A program made the translations under genes and the position numbers. Shown here piece after piece: positions 59,327 through 64,000 of a stretch of 64,000 nt of DNA (position 1 is its first letter; the number at the start of each line of letters is the position of its first letter). The notes beneath the pieces were generated by a model. It was given only the letters and a program-made list of their open reading frames with translations. It ran no database searches and was not told where the DNA came from. Source of the stretch: Deltaproteobacteria bacterium (GTDB lineage: Bacteria; Desulfobacterota; Binatia; UTPRO1); contig JAJCZP010000108.1 in NCBI GenBank assembly GCA_029262315.1, positions 1 through 64,000 on the forward strand. Reading direction: 5' to 3'.

Positions 59327-61397
59327 GGCGTTGGCGCCTCCACGCGCCGTGGCCTAGCACCACGAGGTGGTCGATGAGGGGCGCGAAGATTCCGCCCAAC
59401 AGCAACGCGGACACGACCGGAATGTCTCCCTGGGAGACCCCCAATCCCCACAAGACGCCGACCAGAAGGCCGTAGAGTACGCGCCCGATCCGCGTGACCG
59501 GAGAGGCGACGGGGTCGGTGCCCACGAAGACCGCGGCAAAGGTCAGCATATTGATGTCGAAGATGTCAGGAAGAAGTTCGATGGTTCCATAGGAGACGGC
59601 CACGGTCGCGGCGGCCATCGCGCCGAGCGTTCGCCAGGAGATGATCCCCGCCGCCACCAGCAGCACGGCTCCGGGTAGTGTCGCCGCCCACACCACATCG
59701 CCTCCGGCGCCATAGCCCAGATCCGGAAAGGAGAACGCCAAGAAGGCGAGGGCCACGACGGTGGGATGCAGGAAGTTGTACCCCCGGCCGCCGAAGATCT
59801 GTTCCCCCATCACGACGCCGAAGCTCGTTCCCAACGCCACCTGCCAGAGGGGCGCTTCGGGTGGCAGCATGAGCGCGATCGTCGCGGCGGTCGTGATCTG
59901 CGGCGCGACCGCGCCCACCGAGAACGGTCGGCGGCGTGCCCAGGTGAACAACAGCTGCCAACTTATGCTCGTGATGGCACTGACACCGAGGGCCGCCGCC
60001 AACGGGATGCCGGCTTGGCCGAATGCCCAGCCCAGCGGGGGCAGGAGGGCCAGCAGATAGAGCAACGTGACCCGCGCGTCGCTGTGGGCGGAGCGCACGT
60101 GGGGCGCCGCCGTCGTAGCGGGAAGCTTCTCGACGGTTGGCCTGGAAACGTCACGACCTGTACGGCTTTGCTCGAGCACTCCGCGCAGGAGTTGGCCGTA
60201 GTCGGTCTTGCTCGGACACAGATAGCTGAGCAGAGCGACGTCCTCTTCGACCATCTCCGACGAGCCCAAGCGCGCGGCCGACTCGGCATCGCCCACACTC
60301 AACGCCCGCAGCAGCGGAACCCCCGGAGCACGTAGACTCGGAGCGCGGTCGTGCGCCCGCAGGGGAACGATAGGACCGGGTGTCCCCCCAAGGGCTGTAG
60401 AGCTGGCCCGCCGACGGAACGACACCGCGACCGCCCGTTCCTCTTCGGGTAGGACGGTGACCTGTCGGTGGTAGCGACCGAGATGGGTCTGACGGCGCCC
60501 GTCCAGAACGGATCCCGACAGGATGCGGCTGGGCCCCGCCAGCAACTCGCCATCGACCAAGGCGTCGATGCTCGCGCCAAGACAGGTGCGCACGAGGCGG
60601 GGTGCGCGCACCGAAGGCCCCGCCAGGGACACCACGCGTTCGTTCCACACCGTGCCAGTCGAGATCAAATATCCGATCGCGATCGTGTCCTGGTAACCGA
60701 GATGCCACACCACCTGGCCCCCGCCCACGGGATGGAGATAGTGGATGTGGGTGCCGGGCAAGCCGGCGGGATGCGGCCCGGCGAATGCGACCGCGTTGTC
60801 ACCGAGGGCAGGGCCCGGTGCCTGGCAGATGTAGACGATACCATCGGTGAGGTGTTGGAGTGCGCGTGCGCCCGCACGAAACGCCTCGGCGTGCTCGGCA
60901 ATCACCACGGTTGGGTCTGCCGCGAGCGGCTGGGTGTCGAGGGCGGTGATGAAGATCGCGTCGGGGACGGCGTCCGGGTCGGGGATGTAGCCGAAGGGTC
61001 GGGCCTGGAAGGCCGGCCACAGGCCGTTCGCACAGAGAAGCTCTCGTAGTCCGCCCCGGGTCAGTGTACGTGGCGGTCTCGTGCCGCTCCGACCGTTGTT
61101 TCCCTCGACAGCGATCGTCACGCATTCAAGCGCGCGCCTCGGTCCGCGCTTGATCTCGTGAATTCGTCCGGACGCGGGAGCGGCGAACACGATCGCCGGA
61201 CGGCGACGATCGACGAAGATCGCCGTGCCGGTCTCGACCCAATCCCCCTGCCGCACGCGCAGGGCCGCGCGAATCCCAGGATAGTCCGCCCCCGTCAACC
61301 CGACGGTACCCACCTCCGGTCCACGATGGATTTGCTGACGAGGCGCGCCGTCGATCGGGACGTCGAAACCTCGGACTTTGATGGTGGTGCGTCTCAC
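59319..61397 (-). CDS. nqrAB: NqrA-NqrB fusion with shortened NqrB
   Basis: A 692-residue fusion of two normally separate subunits. Residues 1-412 match NqrA (GADYPGIRAALRV, GTHIHYLHPVGGG, LSYLCPSKTDYGQLLRGVLEQ at the end); residues about 425-692 match NqrB with about eight TM helices, against about 410 residues in usual NqrB. Where NqrB normally has a SGAT flavinylation motif after GDAVWTA-like sequence, this protein reads VVWAATLPGAVLL (575-578 PGAV), so the FMN-Thr is absent. The GTG start overlaps the P-type ATPase stop by four bases; upstream extensions lie in the ATPase gene. Confidence 0.9.
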   Translation of the reverse strand: MRRTTIKVRGFDVPIDGAPRQQIHRGPEVGTVGLTGADYPGIRAALRVRQGDWVETGTAIFVDRRRPAIVFAAPASGRIHEIKRGPRRALECVTIAVEGNNGRSGTRPPRTLTRGGLRELLCANGLWPAFQARPFGYIPDPDAVPDAIFITALDTQPLAADPTVVIAEHAEAFRAGARALQHLTDGIVYICQAPGPALGDNAVAFAGPHPAGLPGTHIHYLHPVGGGQVVWHLGYQDTIAIGYLISTGTVWNERVVSLAGPSVRAPRLVRTCLGASIDALVDGELLAGPSRILSGSVLDGRRQTHLGRYHRQVTVLPEEERAVAVSFRRRASSTALGGTPGPIVPLRAHDRAPSLRAPGVPLLRALSVGDAESAARLGSSEMVEEDVALLSYLCPSKTDYGQLLRGVLEQSRTGRDVSRPTVEKLPATTAAPHVRSAHSDARVTLLYLLALLPPLGWAFGQAGIPLAAALGVSAITSISWQLLFTWARRRPFSVGAVAPQITTAATIALMLPPEAPLWQVALGTSFGVVMGEQIFGGRGYNFLHPTVVALAFLAFSFPDLGYGAGGDVVWAATLPGAVLLVAAGIISWRTLGAMAAATVAVSYGTIELLPDIFDINMLTFAAVFVGTDPVASPVTRIGRVLYGLLVGVLWGLGVSQGDIPVVSALLLGGIFAPLIDHLVVLGHGAWRRQRHA

Positions 61398-64000
61398 GGC
61401 TCGGATGGTGTCACAGATCTGCTCGCACCCTCTCCTCTCGTGTCGGAACCCGCATTCTGTGCTGGTGTCGGCACTAGTCTTACCAGCTGCCCGATCAAGA
61501 GCGGCGTCCAGCTGAGACCTGCGATCACCGCCCACCCAGCGGCATCGGGGGGCTCGATGTCGAGCACGGCGGCGACGGGCGGGATGTACACCGCCGCGAC
61601 GAGCAGTGCGGTGCACAACGCCAGCGCTCCCCACACGTACGGGTTCCGTACGACATCATTCCGAAGGACACCGGATCGTCGTCCCCGCATGTTGAACACG
61701 TGCCAGAGTTGCGCGAAGGCCAGGGTGAGAAACGAGACGGTGACGGCGCCGCTGGGGCCGAGGTCGAGCACCCAGAGCGCGATCAGCATTGCCCCGAGCG
61801 TACAGAGTGTCAGGACGAGCGCGTAGCTGGCGATCGTGAGCCAGTGCCGACGGGCGAGAATCGGCTCTCTGGGATCACGCGGCGGCCGGCGGGCGATCGC
61901 AGGATCGCCCTCGCCGGCACCGAGCGCGAGCGCCGGAAACACGTCGGTGACGAGATTGAGGAACAGTATCTGCAACGGCGTAATGGGGAGCGGCATCTGT
62001 GCAACCGACGCGACGGCTATCACCATGACCTCGCTGACGTTACAGGAGAGAAGATAGAGCACGAACTTGCGGATGTTGTCGAAGATCACGCGCCCCTGCT
62101 CGATGGCCATGACGATCGTCGAGAAGGCGTCGTCAAGCAGCACGACGTCGGCCGCTTCGGCCGCGACCTGGGTCCCGCGCTTGCCCATGGCCACGCCCAC
62201 GTCCGCCTTCTTGAGTGCTGGAGCATCGTTCACTCCGTCGCCCGTCATCGCCACGATCGCCCCCTGCTCTTGGTGGGCGGCGATCAGATTCAGCTTCTGC
62301 TCGGGACTGACGCGGGCGAAGATGGCCGCGCCGAGAATGCGCCTCACCCCCTCGGGCGAGTGCCGGCTCAGCGTCTCGAGTTCGTCCCCGTGGACGACCG
62401 GAGCGCCGCCCTCGGCGACGAGGCCCAGAGCCCGCCCGATGGCCCGTGCCGTTCCCGCCTGATCGCCGGTGACCATGACGATGCGAATGCCCGCCGTCCG
62501 GCATGCGTCGATGGCGCCTCGCACGTCGTGGCGCGGGGGATCGAGCAAACCGACCAAGCCCACGAACACGAGATCCTCGTACGGCGCCTCGTCCGGCGAC
62601 GCGACCGTCTTGGTTGCCAGCGCGAGCACGCGGAGCCCGTCGTCGGCTAAGCGCGCATTGTGCTCGAGCCACTGCGCGCGTGCCCTCTGGTCGAGCGGGC
62701 GTTCCCCGTCGCCCGTCAGCACGCGCGACGACGATGAGAGGACGGCTTCGGGAGCGCCCTTGACCGCTACCCGGAAGGCACCGTCCTCGGCGTGAAAGGT
62801 CGCCATCTTTTTCGACTCGGGAAGGAAGGCCTCCTCGCGGACCTCCGGAGTGCGCTCGAGAAGCGTCGGCCGACGCACCCCTGCGCGGAGGCCCGCGACG
62901 AGGAGCGCCACTTCCATCGGGTCACCGGTGCCGCGGCTGTCGGCCGCGTCATCGGCTGCATCATCGGCCGCGTCGGGCACCTCGGCGTTGTTGCAGAGCA
63001 CTGCGATTTCCAACGTCCGCCGCAACAACGCTGACGCCCCGGCGTCGAGCGCCGCCCCAGCGCTCTCGAAGCGACCCCCCACAGCGGCGGTGTCATCGCG
63101 AACATCGATCTGGTGTTCGTCGACAATCACACGCGTTACCGTCATCCGATTCTCGGTGAGCGTCCCCGTCTTGTCTGTGCAGATGACCGTCGTCGCGCCG
63201 AGTGCCTCGACTGCTGATAGGCGATTGACGAGGGCGTTTCGCCGAGCCATGCGCCACATGCCACGCGCCAGAGCCAGCGTCGCCACGATCGGCAATCCTT
63301 CGGGAACCGTCGCCACGGCCAGCGCGATTCCCGTCTCGATCATCAACAGGATGTCCTTGCCGGCGAGGACGCCACTGCCGGCGACGATGACGGTCACTGC
63401 GAGAGTTACCCAGACGAGGCGCGCCCCCAGATGATCGAGGCGTCGCTCGAGCGGCGTCCGTTCGGTCTCTGCCTCCTCGACCAACGCCGCGATGCGTCCG
63501 ATTTCGGCCTGCATGCCGGTCGCGACGACGATTCCCTCTGCTGATCCGCGCGTGAGCGCCGTTCCCCGGTAGAGCATGTTGCTGCGCTCGGCGAGCGGGG
63601 TTTTCGAATCGAGCGCCTCCATCGCTTTGCTCACCGGCGCCGACTCGCCGGTGAGCATGGACTCATCCGCCTGGAGCTTCGACGCCGTGGCGAGTCGTAC
63701 GTCGGCCGGCACGAGATCGCCGGCCTCGAGGACTACGATATCGCCCGGAACCAGTTCCCAAGCGGCACGCTGAACAACCACACCCGCACGGCGCGTCCGC
63801 GCTTGCACCTCGCCAAGCCCCCGCAAGGCCTCCATCGACCGCACGGCTCTCAATTCTGTGACGAACCCGATCGCCGTATTGATCACGACGACGGCGGCGA
63901 TGGCTACGGCCTCGCGCGCCTCTCCGAACGCCAACGCCAACCCACCGGCGGCGAGCAATAACAGCACGATGAGGCTTTCGAGCTGGCGCACGAAGACCCG
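61394..64000 (-). CDS. P-type cation-transporting ATPase, start off the right edge
   Basis: P2A-type (SERCA/PMR1-like) ion pump; 868 codons to the edge, lacking about the first 50-90 residues. All core motifs are seen: MLTGES, VATVPEGLP (M4), CTDKTGT, KGAPE and MTGDGVNDAPALKKADVG. Ca2+-site residues appear intact: PEGL in M4, CNVSEV in M5 (Asn and Glu) and NLVTDVFPALALG in M6 (Asn, Thr, Asp). So Ca2+ is the likely ion, with other cations possible. The stop overlaps the nqrAB GTG, meaning the pump is translationally coupled to the Na+-NQR operon, an unusual neighbour. The promoter of the whole operon lies outside the window. Confidence 0.92.
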   Translation of the reverse strand, partial: RVFVRQLESLIVLLLLAAGGLALAFGEAREAVAIAAVVVINTAIGFVTELRAVRSMEALRGLGEVQARTRRAGVVVQRAAWELVPGDIVVLEAGDLVPADVRLATASKLQADESMLTGESAPVSKAMEALDSKTPLAERSNMLYRGTALTRGSAEGIVVATGMQAEIGRIAALVEEAETERTPLERRLDHLGARLVWVTLAVTVIVAGSGVLAGKDILLMIETGIALAVATVPEGLPIVATLALARGMWRMARRNALVNRLSAVEALGATTVICTDKTGTLTENRMTVTRVIVDEHQIDVRDDTAAVGGRFESAGAALDAGASALLRRTLEIAVLCNNAEVPDAADDAADDAADSRGTGDPMEVALLVAGLRAGVRRPTLLERTPEVREEAFLPESKKMATFHAEDGAFRVAVKGAPEAVLSSSSRVLTGDGERPLDQRARAQWLEHNARLADDGLRVLALATKTVASPDEAPYEDLVFVGLVGLLDPPRHDVRGAIDACRTAGIRIVMVTGDQAGTARAIGRALGLVAEGGAPVVHGDELETLSRHSPEGVRRILGAAIFARVSPEQKLNLIAAHQEQGAIVAMTGDGVNDAPALKKADVGVAMGKRGTQVAAEAADVVLLDDAFSTIVMAIEQGRVIFDNIRKFVLYLLSCNVSEVMVIAVASVAQMPLPITPLQILFLNLVTDVFPALALGAGEGDPAIARRPPRDPREPILARRHWLTIASYALVLTLCTLGAMLIALWVLDLGPSGAVTVSFLTLAFAQLWHVFNMRGRRSGVLRNDVVRNPYVWGALALCTALLVAAVYIPPVAAVLDIEPPDAAGWAVIAGLSWTPLLIGQLVRLVPTPAQNAGSDTRGEGASRSVTPSEP

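Noticed and set aside
1-64000. tRNA, rRNA, CRISPR arrays, insertion sequences, prophage and attachment sites
   Set aside because: Looked for T-arm motifs, direct repeat arrays, transposases and integrases; none found that I could support by eye. A tRNAscan/Infernal run would be decisive.

Overview
The window is a GC-rich, densely coded bacterial chromosome segment with no rRNA, tRNA, CRISPR array, phage or insertion sequence that I could recognise. The gene content points to an uncultured deltaproteobacterium-grade organism (Desulfobacterota, Myxococcota or Binatota-like): a Na+-NQR operon, an MtrAB-type porin-cytochrome conduit, two wax ester synthase/DGAT enzymes, DUF1329 and many CBS-domain proteins. 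The lineage is inference; no marker gene fixes it.

Left third (1-16 kb): a left-truncated aconitase; a beta-helix lipoprotein; an M48 metalloprotease lipoprotein; lnt head-to-head with a multi-TM GAF histidine kinase, with overlapping start codons; then a three-gene unit of an NtrC-family activator plus two secreted proteins, divergent from a large secreted five-repeat protein that carries a good sigma-54 (-24/-12) promoter.

Middle (16-29 kb): an orphan MoxR-type ATPase/VWA pair (NorQ/NorD, CbbQ/CbbO type) with DUF2333; an ArsR-SRPBCC-GST operon with a perfect palindromic operator over the start codon; two decayed gene tails; a methyltransferase/zinc-ribbon TPR/methyltransferase/glycosyltransferase operon; DUF1329 plus enoyl-CoA hydratase.

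Right half (29-64 kb): an accessory island of energy, lipid and CBS genes. It holds an MtrB-like porin, a decaheme and a nine-heme cytochrome, a NapC/NirT-type tetraheme quinol oxidase and a monoheme cytochrome; a GCS2 ligase with an aspartoacylase-like hydrolase; a sugar operon (glycosidase, ROK kinase, mannose-6-phosphate isomerase); an HhH protein; two WS/DGAT enzymes, one fused to a CBS pair; a hemerythrin; a histidine kinase with a receiver whose phospho-acceptor Asp is Glu; a c3-like cytochrome; and an nqr operon (nqrAB-C-D-E-F-M, CBS, apbE) coupled to a P-type cation ATPase that runs off the right edge.

Seven CBS pairs fall within 27 kb. Four of the transcription units that contain them (starting at 29113, 37996, 43392 and 48675) are preceded by close matches to the sigma-54 -24/-12 consensus, each with a dyad 20-40 bases further upstream. 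With WS/DGAT storage-lipid enzymes and a hemerythrin, this resembles in content (not sequence) a hypoxia or energy-limitation response such as the mycobacterial DosR regulon. A second highlight is the nqrA-nqrB fusion, whose NqrB half lacks the covalent-FMN threonine motif although NqrC keeps it and ApbE is encoded in the operon.
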